DNA of 64,000 bases from Glebionis coronaria (taxonomy: Eukaryota; Streptophyta; Magnoliopsida; Asterales; Asteraceae): positions 84,857,512-84,921,511 of the forward strand of contig CM046876.1 in assembly GCA_025667525.1 (NCBI GenBank), given 5' to 3'. Positions 13,301 to 25,191 of this stretch are shown here, in pieces. A model generated the notes under the pieces. It did no database searches. It saw only the letters and a list, made by a program, of their open reading frames with translations, and was not told the origin of the DNA. Positions within the stretch are counted from its first letter, which is position 1. Each line of letters starts with the position of its first letter. The position numbers were made by a program, and so were the translations under genes.

Positions 13301-15625
13301 AAAACACATGTAGCATACATAAATTTGGTGAATCACGTGTGTAAGCTGTAATTTGATAAATTCATACCCGTAATCATTAAGGACCATTTATTTGTTTGTT
13401 TATAAGAATAAGAATGAAGTTAATAATTAATTATAGATTGCTCTGAATTGGTCGAACAATGAAAACATGTACCTTGAATAATTAACATGAGATTAAAGAC
13501 TTAAACCTTTACATTATTTGACTATGTGATTAATAGATAATGGAATCTATATTGACTCTTTAAAAATTAAGAGCCCTTTTAAGACTTTGAGTATTACTAA
13601 AAAGAAAATGGAAATATGTTTTGACGAATGTTTTAACAAAGGATTTTAAGGGATTATTCCCTTATACACAAACCATTTAACTAAACTTCTGTTTAGGGGT
13701 AAATGTTTGTGTATACTTCTAGAAAACTTAAGAAGAATTGAGGAAACTATATAACTTATGACTTGAAATTTGAAACGAAAATTTTTCCTTTTCAAACTAA
13801 GAAAACTTTGACCAAAGTATAAACAAAGGTTTTTCGAACATTTACGATTTTTATTAAATATTTTCGATAAATCAACAAAAATCTTGTAAATTAAATTCAA
13901 ATTTAATTTTGAACATTTTATATAATTGGTTGAACTAAGAAATTTAAAACTTTTAAGTTTACACTTCATAAAAATTAACTAATAATTATTTAATTAATTA
14001 TAATAATTATCGACGCTTTAGACAACGGATTGAGTAAAACGGATAAAAATGATAGTTGAGACGAAACTGAAACATAGAAGATATGAAGAAAGAATTTTGA
14101 ATAAATACGGTTATGATATTTATTTCATGAGGAAAGTGAACGTAATTTCTGACACATAATATAGAAAGAATATCTGAGTAAATTGTGAACATGATAATTA
14201 TAACATCATGAGAGGTGAATATAGATACCGACACATTATGTAGAAAAGATAAAGAACCAATTAGGATATATTTCTTAATAATGAACGTGCAAAATAAATT
14301 GCCGAACGATATATAAATAAATAATGCTTGTAAGAAGGATAATATAGATAATGAAAAGGGGTTCGCGGCTAATGTGAACCATTAAAATTGAGAAGCCGAT
14401 AGCGTTAAATGTTTTAAAGGGACGTTTATGGTTGCCTAAACATGGAGATTGTGAGATTTAGTTATGTTGGGAACTTGTAAGTATAAGTATTCTGTTTATA
14501 TCATTTATGACTAGGAGTATCTTTGTCTGAAGAAGTTGTACTGATGAAAATTATGAAGGCAGACATCGCCTCATACATTAGTAAACGTTTAGCTATTGCA
14601 AAGGTCATCATCTGAATTTGATTCGATTTGGGTCATCGTCGACAGACTGACCAAATCTGCTAATATCATTCCCGTTAATGATAAATGCAAAAGAGTTATG
14701 TAAACATAGTGTGCCTGTATCAAACATCTTTATCAAGATCCTCGCTTCGCATCGAACTTCTAGAGATTTGCTCAGAAATCATTGAGAACGAACCTTGATG
14801 AGAGTACTATATACCACCCCAAATCGAAAGGACGAGGTAAAGTAACGATACAAAGTAATATAAGTGCTGTTTTATGTTTGAATGATTGACCTTTGGTAAT
14901 AGACCATATAATCGTTTTCCTTTGGAAAGATTATCATTGATAATCATCTTGTTAGGATTGAGATCGAATCTTGATAGGATCTAAATCTTAGAGCATCTGT
15001 AAGCAAGAGTTGAGATAAAGACATCCGACATACACCCATTGTGAGTTGGACATGTCTTTTAGGTTTAAGGTTTCCTATGATGGAGAACCTATCCTTGCAA
15101 AATACCCGACCCGCGAGATCTGAAATGATTTTTGAAATTAGGATCTGATTATTGACAGCCGGTAGTGGGCAAGAGGTTATGTGAATGTGAAATGTAGATC
15201 TTGAAGTGCCAAATGGGTAGCGAAGTTATGCCCCAATTTTTAACTTTGGAAAAATGAATTCATGATCTGACAAATCATGGGATATAAGTCCCCGTTGTAT
15301 GAGACCATTAAGATGATATAAAAGATTTGTTTGAAAGGCATATAAGCTGGATCTACCCTAGGACTTCAAAGACTGCGTGAATTATGTTTCGTATATCGAA
15401 CTTGATGGAATATCTATCAAGTGAGAATCTGATTATTCTTAGTAGAGCTTAGATCGGCGAAAAGTTGCATTCATCAAAAACCCGTGAACATCATGGATAG
15501 AGAAAGTAAGTCAACATTAAGCCTGATCTTATTCCCGTAGTTATGTTTGATGAAACTCGCGTATTATAATGAATTACACTTGTGAGAAAAGACCGAATGT
15601 GGAGGAAATACCCACATGGCTTTAA
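10360..15625 (+). pseudogene. Element B decayed gag-pol
   Basis: A Gag-like start (MVPKNSRVTDKAK) lies at 10360, but stops follow quickly. Reverse transcriptase remnants run from about 12855, with the GELPKLSP-type linker, DLFDHLQGSS near 13135-13165 and an EEDIP-like stretch. RNase H is at about 13710-14035. The integrase zinc domain (MKADIASYISK, 14550-14600) is followed almost at once by [12 protein letters not shown], so roughly 100 bases are missing, including the codon for the first catalytic Asp. A chromodomain remnant (IMDRE, then KDRMWRKYPH) is at 15485-15625. There are dozens of stops and shifts. It is not functional. Confidence 0.8.
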
Positions 15626-15678
15626 CTCTATAAGAAGCAAGTAGTAAGGTAAGATGATCTTTGAGGACAAAGATCCTG

Positions 15679-15693
15679 TTTAGGGGTAAATGC
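15679..15693 (+). other. Polypurine tract region of element B
   Basis: TTTAGGGGTAAATGC immediately precedes the 3' LTR. The same bases precede the 3' LTR of D. Confidence 0.55.
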
Positions 15694-18600
15694 TGTGACA
15701 ATCCGTCAATTTATGGTTGATATTTTATTCTCAATATTTATTTGGAAATATTATTATATGAACTCACTTATTTTTGGGAAGAAATTTGGATTTATGTCTT
15801 GAAGTAGCATTGACTACTTCTAAACCGGAGGATTCTACGCTACGTGCTTACGTTTACATACACCGTCTTTGGTGACAGTCCGACATTTCAGAAAATAAAT
15901 TTATCCGTGAATATTATTTTGGAGTTTTAAATTTGTGTTAGTTCATAAACTCACAAATTTACGAGAAGAGATTAGGACTTAGGATTTTATTTTAACGTCC
16001 TTTACGACGAAACCGGAAACCTTAGGATTACGTATTTACGTTTTCGAACTCCGTGTTTGATGAGACAATTTTTATTAGATTTGTTTTGTGCCGTTGATTC
16101 ATAATTTATAAAAACGTTTTTCGTAAAACGACCCGAAGGCACGCAAATCGAGGAAACTAGGATCGAGGAGTACCCGTAAATTAGTGGGATGAGACAAGTT
16201 TACACTTGCCTCACCCCACCATGGGATGGCTAAAGCTTGTCAAACACACTTTAAGTGTGTCAAGTTTCTAGCTAAATACTAGGACACTTGTCCTAAGTCT
16301 TCCACCACAAAACCATCTACACTTTAAAACAACTAAACATAAACAACAATACTCATTTCTTACATGCAAAACTAATAAAACTCTCTCTTGTTCTCTCTCT
16401 ATGAACGTACACCATGCTCCCAAAACACCCCATTTGATCAAAAATTCAACCATGAATCATGTGTTTAACTTGCACAAGTTGAATACTCTTTGAAGATATG
16501 AAGATTGGAGGTGATCCTAACCTATGAAAAGGAGTTTTCAAGGTAGTTTGGGGCTGATTTCTCAAGGAGTTTTCATGAAGAACAAGGGCTGATTTTTGGA
16601 GGAATCTACAAATACTTGGTGATCCTAGAAGTGGTGTTGATATCTCATAAGATTGGTTACCCAAAACCAAATCTTGTTCATCCAAAAACTCATCATTTCA
16701 TCACATTGGTGGTATAAAGATTGTTCTTCCCATCCTCTTGTTATTTTGATTATGTAAACATGTATTTTATTTCCTATTGTATATGTATATGATGATTATA
16801 TGATGATAAAAATGTTATGTGGGGATTTGTTGTTGATAAATATGATTAAAGTGGTGAAAAACTATAAGAAACAAGGTTAAAATCAAGCTTAATTTACATG
16901 GCTGTATAAAACAGTAAAGAAACATGTCATGGACTGATAAAATGATGAAGTAGAATGGATTTACAGTAAGCTATGGGTCTTGTACACATGTGAGAGTTGG
17001 CCATGCAATGGAATCAAAATAATGAGTAAGATATGATCAAAACAAGTTTAGGGTATAAATCTGAGGTTACTGTTTTGGACGATTTTTAGAAAATATTTAG
17101 AAGATGATTCAACAGTAGCTATAGAAGAGTTAAATGTAGCACATATCATGTAGTTTATGTGATAAAAATTTGAGCTTCTATCTCCATATAGAACTCAAGA
17201 TATGGCATTTTTGGTGAAAGTGAAGATAAAAATCAGATTTTGGAAATTAAAGTATAATAATATTATATAAGCACTCAAAATTTTAATATATAAATTATAA
17301 TTAAAACCCACTAACTCATGAATTTTATTTATAAAACTATGTAAAATGATAAATAAGTGGACATTTTATAAAAATGGTAACTTTTTATGTTTTATAAGAT
17401 ATAAAAACTATAAACATGATTTTTATGACTTTTTCGGCTATCGCCGTAAAATTAACGTTTTTGTTAAATAAAACTTAGATGGTTGGACCCGTCTAATGTA
17501 AACTTTATAAAACTTATATACTGATATATAAACATGTATAACAAGTAAAAACCGATAAAACCCGAACTATAAGACATACGGACGTTAACGGACTAAATTA
17601 ACGTTATTGGACTAACAATACAACAAACATGGACTAAAGCACTTATAAACTTATTATTGGGCTTAACCCATTTGGGCCCAACTTGTGAAGTTTAAGTACT
17701 GATAATATAAGTACAAAATAGATTAAAATAAGTTAAATAACTTATAATAGGCTTATTGGACCTAAAACACGTAAATGGGTAAAACTAGTAAACTAGTATA
17801 AAAGTTATCGACATATAACACTAAAATGAGTAAACGAGAATATGTAAACCCACTTGATAATCATATATATATAATCATCATATGTATACATAATTGTTAT
17901 TTTATAGAGTCATTGGACAAACGTCTAAGACCGATTATTATTTATATAGGTTTCCGTGATTGAAGCACGTACCGTACGTCCGAATTGCCGATAACCCGCC
18001 TTCCCACATCAACGTGAGTTCATAGCCTCGCACTCTTTTAAATGTTTTTATAAATGTTTTATAAACCCGCGAGGGAGATAACATGTTAGTTTTCATAAAA
18101 TAGGACACCATTTGTCCCGATTGTTTGTTTGTTGATTTTGGACCCGAATGATTGAATGACCCGATTGTATGACCCGATAAATGATTAATGGACCCGATAG
18201 ATGAAATTAAATGGATTATTAAAGTTAGGTTATGTCACTAAAAGTCCCATTAGCATGAATTGTGAACTACCGGGAGTTGGTAGACGCTTATGCATTTAAT
18301 AGTACTATTTGGGGATGATCACCCCAGTTCGCGCCTTGACGGTTGATCCCCGTCGTGCCACATTGATTGGTAAGCGAATTTATGTATGAGAAGATTTCCA
18401 TAGCGTGACCTTTGTGACGACACGCTACTTTAGATGGGCAAAATTGGTATCGGGTTAGCTACCCGTTGTTGGTTTAGTAAGGTAACAATGTCATGCGGCT
18501 TATAATAATCCAAACTAACGAAATATTACTAGACGCTCCGAATTACGATGTATTGCCTGACTAGCAATACAGGGTCATACTATTGATATTATGCTTGTGT

Positions 18601-19166
18601 TTTGGTTTTTATAACCATATTCATATAACGGTTTTTATTTAATCTATACAACGTTGCAAAACGTATTGTATGGTGTTTTTAACGACAATGATTCGTATAA
18701 TGATTTTTAAGGCAAATGCCTATATTATGATTTTAATAAATACTTGTATAAAATGATTTTGGCTATTTTATGGCCTATTACAATGGTTTGTATGAAATGA
18801 TTTTCGGTAATAATTTTATACCAAAGTTATATTGATGGAATTTATTAAACTCTATGAATTCACTCGGCGTTATCGCTGACCTTTTCTTTTAACATGTTTT
18901 ATCTCAGGTACTTGAAGGTAATTCTCGGGAAGACGACAAGAATTCATGGCCCGCACTTAAACAATATTTTCCATTCAAATATTTTATAAAACTTTGTATG
19001 AAATGTAATGACTTGGGACCTATGTAACTTTGATATTTATGAATGGAAATGATTTATTAATAACGACGCGATTTTTATGCGTTGTCTATGATGTGAGTAA
19101 TGTGCTATCCCGTAACACCAACTAGTCTTCCGCTGTACTGTGTTGTATGAATTTGGGGGTGTTACA
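15694..19166 (+). repeat. Element B, 3' LTR
   Basis: 3473 bases, about 99.3 percent identical by eye to the 5' LTR. It ends GGGTGTTACA and is followed by the ATAGA duplication. Confidence 0.93.
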
Positions 19167-19171
19167 ATAGA

Positions 19172-20052
19172 CTGGTCTCGATTTACGTGTAGTTTGAAAA
19201 ACAACCAACACCACCCTTAAATCTTGATAAACCCACGTTTATAACATGTAAATAATCTGTTTATGGTTTCTTAATTAATTATCAATAGAAAATAAACAAA
19301 ACGAGATCAAAGATGATCTTGTTCGTGTGTTAGGGTTTAGAACAATCAAACGAATACCAACCTTTTTCCTTGCATTGAAAAGCCACGTTTGTTCTTGTTC
19401 TTGGTGAGGGAAGTGACGGCAGAAAAAGAACCCAAAAAAAATACGCTCGGTTCTTTTTAGGGTTTCTGTTTTTTTGTTATTTTATGTCGACTAAAAACAA
19501 ACAAAAACTGCCCCCGTCTTTTATTCTTGTTGCTAGTCGGTTTAGAAGGCCACATGGGCCACAACCCATTACTTGTCGCAACAGCCGGCCCAAAACAACC
19601 CTTATACATTAGTTTGATTAATTTAGCGACTCGTAAAATGTTACGCGTAGTCGTGTTTTAATTGTCGTAAATCTTTATCATTCTCATTATAAATGTTATA
19701 CGTACCTAATTATATTCGTAATTACTTATCGTGTTTAATCACATACATAAACATATTCGTGTGTATTAACGTTTATTTAAATACGTACGCGCTTTTGTAT
19801 ATTTCTAAATGTTGGTATTATTATATCTTGTCGTACTTGAAGTCGTGTTTTTAATACACGTTTTACGTAGTCATATATAGTATATTAATAATAATAACAA
19901 AATACGTACTTCTTGTCGTGTTTATTTAATATATGTAAATGATCGCATTTAATATTTGTGTCGTCTGTCGTATTATTAAATGATCGTAAAGTTTAAATTT
20001 ATATGTAATTTCATGTACGTAATGTTCTAGGGATTTTTATGCGGGTTTTACA
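19172..20052 (-). repeat. Element C, 5' LTR, outer part (split by B)
   Basis: It continues the LTR from 6759 after removal of B and one ATAGA copy. In minus sense it starts TGTAAAACCCGC at 20052. Confidence 0.85.
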
Positions 20053-20644
20053 GTCTAATTCCAACAGCCTTAGCTAGATAAATTTAGATTCATCAATTTT
20101 TTAGCTTTAAATCTATCTTGTCTTTATTAGCTCTAAATGTTTCTAGCTCAGTGGTTAATTCCTTAACAGTGGTATCTTTTTCTCTATTTTCTCTTTCAAG
20201 TAAGATAATATTATCACGATATTTTCTCTCTTTATTAATATTCCCTTAACTTAGACTCTACTTGTCTTAAACCTTCTTTACGGTTATCTAGGGCTTTACC
20301 AGTATTGATATAATAAATATTTATTTTTTTTGATATTAGCATTTAAAGACTCTTGTTTTTTCTACAACCTTTAGTACAATAAGAGTCATCATATACCTCA
20401 TTGTCAAAACTTAAAGAAGAAGACATATCCATTATAGCAAACTCTCTTGGAGCATCCTCCTCATATGCTTGTGTCTGCTTCTCCTCCTCAGCTACCAAAG
20501 CTTGATTCCATTATACATCATCAGTCATATAGCTCCAGTCCCATCCTACACCATCAATCTCATTCATGGCTATCATACACTTAGAATCAGACTCCTCAAC
20601 CTTGGGTTCTTTCCTATAATTGTTGCCCTTTCATTCCTTCTTTA
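20053..20644 (-). pseudogene. Element G fragment 3: copia Gag, after the zinc knuckle
   Basis: The minus strand reads, with one in-frame stop near the insertion site and a second about 150 bases further on, a Lys/Glu-rich linker, the motif DWSYMTDD, and an acidic stretch (EEEKQTQAYEEDAP). A Leu/Glu/Lys-rich coiled-coil-like segment follows. This is the usual order after the CCHC knuckle in plant copia Gag. The frame joins fragment 2 (40213) exactly after removal of E and one CTTTA, and fragment 4 (1270) after removal of C. It is a broken copy. Confidence 0.75.
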
Positions 20645-21588
<944 letters not shown>

Positions 21589-21589
21589 G

Positions 21590-21603
21590 TGGTATCACGA
21601 GCC
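21590..21603 (+). other. Primer-binding site of element E
   Basis: TGGTATCACGAGCC lies one base after the LTR. It is the initiator-Met tRNA site with one extra C. Confidence 0.75.
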
Positions 21604-21621
21604 ATCATAGATGTTATATGA

Positions 21622-21955
21622 TTATCGGGTATGCGTAAAAATGGCTAAAAATAAGTATTGTTGATGGTTTTGTTAAACCAATTTTAAAACAGCCCCTATG
21701 GCCTTATTTTCGACTTATTACAGATTTTTAGAAGGTCATATAATCTGATTTTAATGGTCTAATAGCCACGGGTTACGCATACTTTAATGGGTTTGTTACC
21801 GGGTACGTGTAAAATGACTTAAAACGCGTTTTTTGGAACGATTTTTGAATCGAGTTTTAAACAGCCCTTATGACCATATTTTCTGTAAATATATGATAAT
21901 TACAAGGTTTCTAAAATGTGGTTTTAAGGTCCTAAGGTCATTGGTTACACGTACC
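21622..21955 (+). repeat. Diverged direct duplication in the E leader
   Basis: Two units with a period of about 174 bases start TTATCGGGTATGCGT (21622) and TTACCGGGTACGTGT (21796). Both continue through an AAACAGCCC core, a TTTTCGACTTAT/TTTTCTGTAAAT part and a GGTTACGCATAC/GGTTACACGTAC end. Confidence 0.65.
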
Positions 21956-24656
21956 AATCGGGGGTTTAATTAATTGTTGATTATTGCTTCGATTTCGTTG
22001 GCTAACAAGTGTTTCTTGTTGTTTAATTTTGTTTCCATGGCGAATACATGCATGTTTGGCCATGGAATTAGCCAACACCTTGTTATATTCATAATATTAT
22101 GGTATTATTATGTTTCGTATGCAAAGCCGGCGAAAACCTAGACCAAATGTGACATGTTGTGTATTGATTTGCATTTAATTTCAGTTTTGGTGTTTGCCAT
22201 TGTTTCGACTTAATTACTATGTTTTTGATGTTGGTTATAGCCATTGTTTGGGCACTTTACAGTAGTTTAATGATAGGTTAAATGTTTTTAGTCATAAATC
22301 AATTGTAACCGATGCTTGGATGGGAATGGCTAAAGAATTAAAGACATATTGTGAAATTTGGAGCTGCTGAGCGACCTCCACTAAAACGTGATTTCCCGGA
22401 GTTCTATAAGGAGATAGAAGCCCAATTTTGGTGTGCTAGTTCAAAACTCATGGGCCTTCAAAAGTCTCAACTGGAGCTCAGGCTAGAGAAGACTCCTTCT
22501 ATGGGTTTTGGGCCCTAGAAGTCGACTGAATGTTTTTTGGCAGATTTGGGCCTCATCTTCATTTTGGGTTCTACTTGCTCTTGATGGTCTTGGAGCAAGT
22601 GGGAGCCCACTTTGTTGTTGTGTTGACTTACCCTTAGTTGACTTCTTGGTCCTCGTGATGGCTCACGAGATTAAGCTTAGGTTTTTCATCGGTTCGAGGC
22701 TTTGCATACTTGTGGTTGTGTTGTTGCTTATTTGCTTGATATCTTGCTATAACTTGCAAATGTTTTTATAAAACTTGATACCAATCACAAACCATTTATA
22801 AAACTAAATATTTGATTTAGTTTAAAGTTTAAATACGATTTAAAACAAAATTCTTATTTTCATAATAATTCATAACATGTTAGGAATGTTATTTATTTTA
22901 TGTATTGTCTAAACTAATAATACTTCCACTTAGGTTTTATATTAGTCTTTAACTTGGACAACTTGACACGCATAAATTAAAACAAGATTAGACTTAAGTT
23001 AAGAAATGTTTTTAACTTGTGCTACGATAGATGAATGCATGCTTCCTCATACACACTTTTGATTTGTAAATCAAACTTTTATACCCGTCTCAAAGTTAAG
23101 TCATGCCGTCCAATCGTTTGAGATCACTTGCAATTACTTTTTGCATCTTGTGAGACGGATGTGAATTGTAACCCAAGGTGATTATTATCTATGCGTGAGA
23201 CCTAGACTTATTCTCGCATGTTCTCAAATTGGATGACTTAATCGGTACAACGGTAAGACCTTGACCGAGGCAAGGATGGGGCTAAACATGCCAGTTTGAC
23301 ATTTAGTGAAATGTTTACGTGTGTCATGAGTCCCATAAGGATCTAAGAATTGCACAAGATTTGCAATTGATGAACGTCATCTACCTGTTGAATCTATCAT
23401 TGCTGGCAGATCAACTGATGTAGTGGTGGAACCTCAATGAGGATCTTAGCCTTTTCGTAAAATTAATTGTTTTTATAAACTTGGGTAGTTAATTATAAAA
23501 GGATAATTATCGAAAATACTAAATATGAGTTTTGTATTTCTATTAATGATTTTGTGCAACAAAAACCGTAAACAAAGTTTGTTTCCTTTTGTGCTAGAGG
23601 AAAACAAACTAAGTCTTCTTTCCTTGTAAGAATAAGACTCGTTCCCATCCTTTCTCCTTGTATGAGAAAGCTGTAATAGGAACACTTGAATCTTCTCAAT
23701 TCTAATCAATCTTAATACACACCTACTCAAGAAATCGCATTGTCTTGTAAGTCAAAACGATTAAGTACGGTTGCATATCTTAAAGTGTTAAGATATTGTA
23801 TGAGTCTTGATTAGAAATTGAAGTCTCATTAAACCGTGAGAGGAAAGGAAATTACTAGCATGTTTTTATAGTATATTTTCCTTACACAAACAAGTTCCAT
23901 AAGATTCTACACACCTTTGAGGTAAAGTAGAAAGAGGAATTGCATGCAAAACTTTCAAGTTAATGGCATCGATGGAAATCTCATCACAAATATAGTAGAA
24001 CTTGATACTTTTCTTTGAATATCTATGTACATATTTACTAGTCTACGAGACTCACATTGGCTATAGTGTGTAGACATTCAAAGAACTAGAAAGTATACAA
24101 ATTGCTACTTGCTTTTTCACTCGTATAGATACATTCAAAATGTTGTCTAAACTAATGGGAGCAATGCATATTTTTAACCATAGGACACACTTGTAAATTT
24201 GTCTTATTCAGTGGGAGCTATGAGCTTATCACCTTGTAAGTGACCCACTTAATTCCTAAATTGTCTTGAAATAACATCATAATTTTCTAAGCCTTATTGC
24301 ATATTATTTTAAAAGATAACTAGTCGCTTTTCTGATGTCGCTTCCCGAAATATTATCTAAAAATAGTTATGCATGATTGCTTATTAAACGATGAAGTTCT
24401 ACATAACCCTTCTATACAAGCTTGATTTAAGTATGACTTAAATCTTATTATATCTATGATATTTTAATATTATTCATATATGATGTTGTGCCATGCTCAA
24501 GTGGGAGAATTATTAGCAAGGTACAACACAATATGGCTTATAATATTCTATTAGGACTTATACATATTGATGTATGTTTTCTAATAGAGAACTAATGTCA
24601 AGAAATAATAAAAATTACTTCATTGCATTACCTAAATGTTTTAGCTAATAAGCATA

Positions 24657-24939
24657 TGTCTTCTTGTAAAGACATAAATATGAAGTATGTAAATTAACTT
24701 GAAAATACTATTGAAGCCAAAAGTAGGCATTCAATAATACTTTATTTCTAGTATATTTATGTCTTCAAGTAAAGACATAAACATAAACTTCCTTGAATTG
24801 TTCAAAGACTTATAAAATAAAGTAAGCACTTGACTTGTTGTGTCTTCCTGTTAGGGCATATACAATGAAGTTATTGGATTGTTCAATATCTTATAAAGTA
24901 TATTTAGTGACCAACATGTTATGTTTTCTTGTTAAAACA
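24657..24939 (+). repeat. Four repeats each carrying a short hairpin in element E
   Basis: Hairpins start at 24657, 24760, 24841 and 24922. The stems are TGTCTT/AAGACA (twice), TGTCTT/AGGGCA and TGTTTT/AAAACA. Each is followed by an ATGAAGT- or ACTTCC-like tail. The last three units are spaced exactly 81 bases. The stem changes keep pairing, by a compensatory change in the fourth unit and G-U pairs in the third. Confidence 0.7.
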
Positions 24940-25191
24940 TGAACATGAAGTTCTTGAACTACTAAAATAATCATACTTTATAGCATGCAATCAGCTTGAA
25001 TATATTGTTTATGCAATTTGGTTTGGCCAAATTATAAAATATGTGAGCCAAAGAGTATTATGTTATCAAAGGAATTGTGATACTGTCTCATAATTGCAAC
25101 ACTATGTCTCATGTGTAAAATCAAATACTATTGTTATTATTTGATCCTTGATAACATTAAATACTCTCTCTCTTGTATCTTATTAAGGTTA

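Larger units (their letters stand above)
6760..19166 (+). mobile_element. Element B: Ty3/gypsy chromovirus-derived, non-autonomous, nested in element C
   Basis: It has two LTRs of about 3.47 kb, starting TGTGACAATCC and ending GGGTGTTACA, and is flanked by a perfect ATAGA duplication (6755-6759 and 19167-19171). By eye the LTRs differ at about 24 bases plus one 2-base indel, so the insertion is recent. The internal gag-pol is heavily decayed and shares defects with element D. Taken together, this suggests mobilisation by proteins supplied in trans. Remnants of reverse transcriptase, RNase H, integrase and chromodomain, in that order, place it near the Tekay/Del group. Confidence 0.93.
1271..20052 (-). 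mobile_element. Element C: degenerate Ty3/gypsy retrotransposon, minus strand, containing nested element B
   Basis: Two related repeats of about 1.24 kb bound the element. In minus sense they begin TGTAAAACCCGC and end GGTGTTACA. The right-hand (5') repeat is split by element B. The minus strand has a primer site next to the 5' LTR and a purine tract next to the 3' LTR. The flanks GTCCG (1266-1270) and GTCTA (20053-20057) look like a target duplication that decayed at one CpG. Without B the element is about 6.4 kb. The internal part shows integrase remnants but no intact ORF. LTR divergence is clearly higher than in A or B. Confidence 0.85.
21604..25186 (+). other. Element E internal region, left of A: non-coding
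   Basis: No ORF here shows protein-like composition or known motifs. The 22508-22771 ORF looks like chance. The stretch holds a diverged direct duplication of about 170 bases near its start and a set of hairpin-bearing repeats at 24657-24939. A GTGGGAGC tract near 24210 and AAGTGGGAG near 24500 resemble copia polypurine tracts but are not followed by an LTR start. Confidence 0.6.

Noticed and set aside
22508..22771. 87-codon ORF in element E with hydrophobic segments
   Set aside because: Leu/Phe-rich reading of TTG/CTT-rich DNA, with no motif or neighbouring coding sequence in frame.
24496..24520. AAGTGGGAG tract resembling a copia polypurine tract inside E
   Set aside because: It is followed by AATTATTAG rather than a TG-starting LTR, and no second copy of the following sequence is present.
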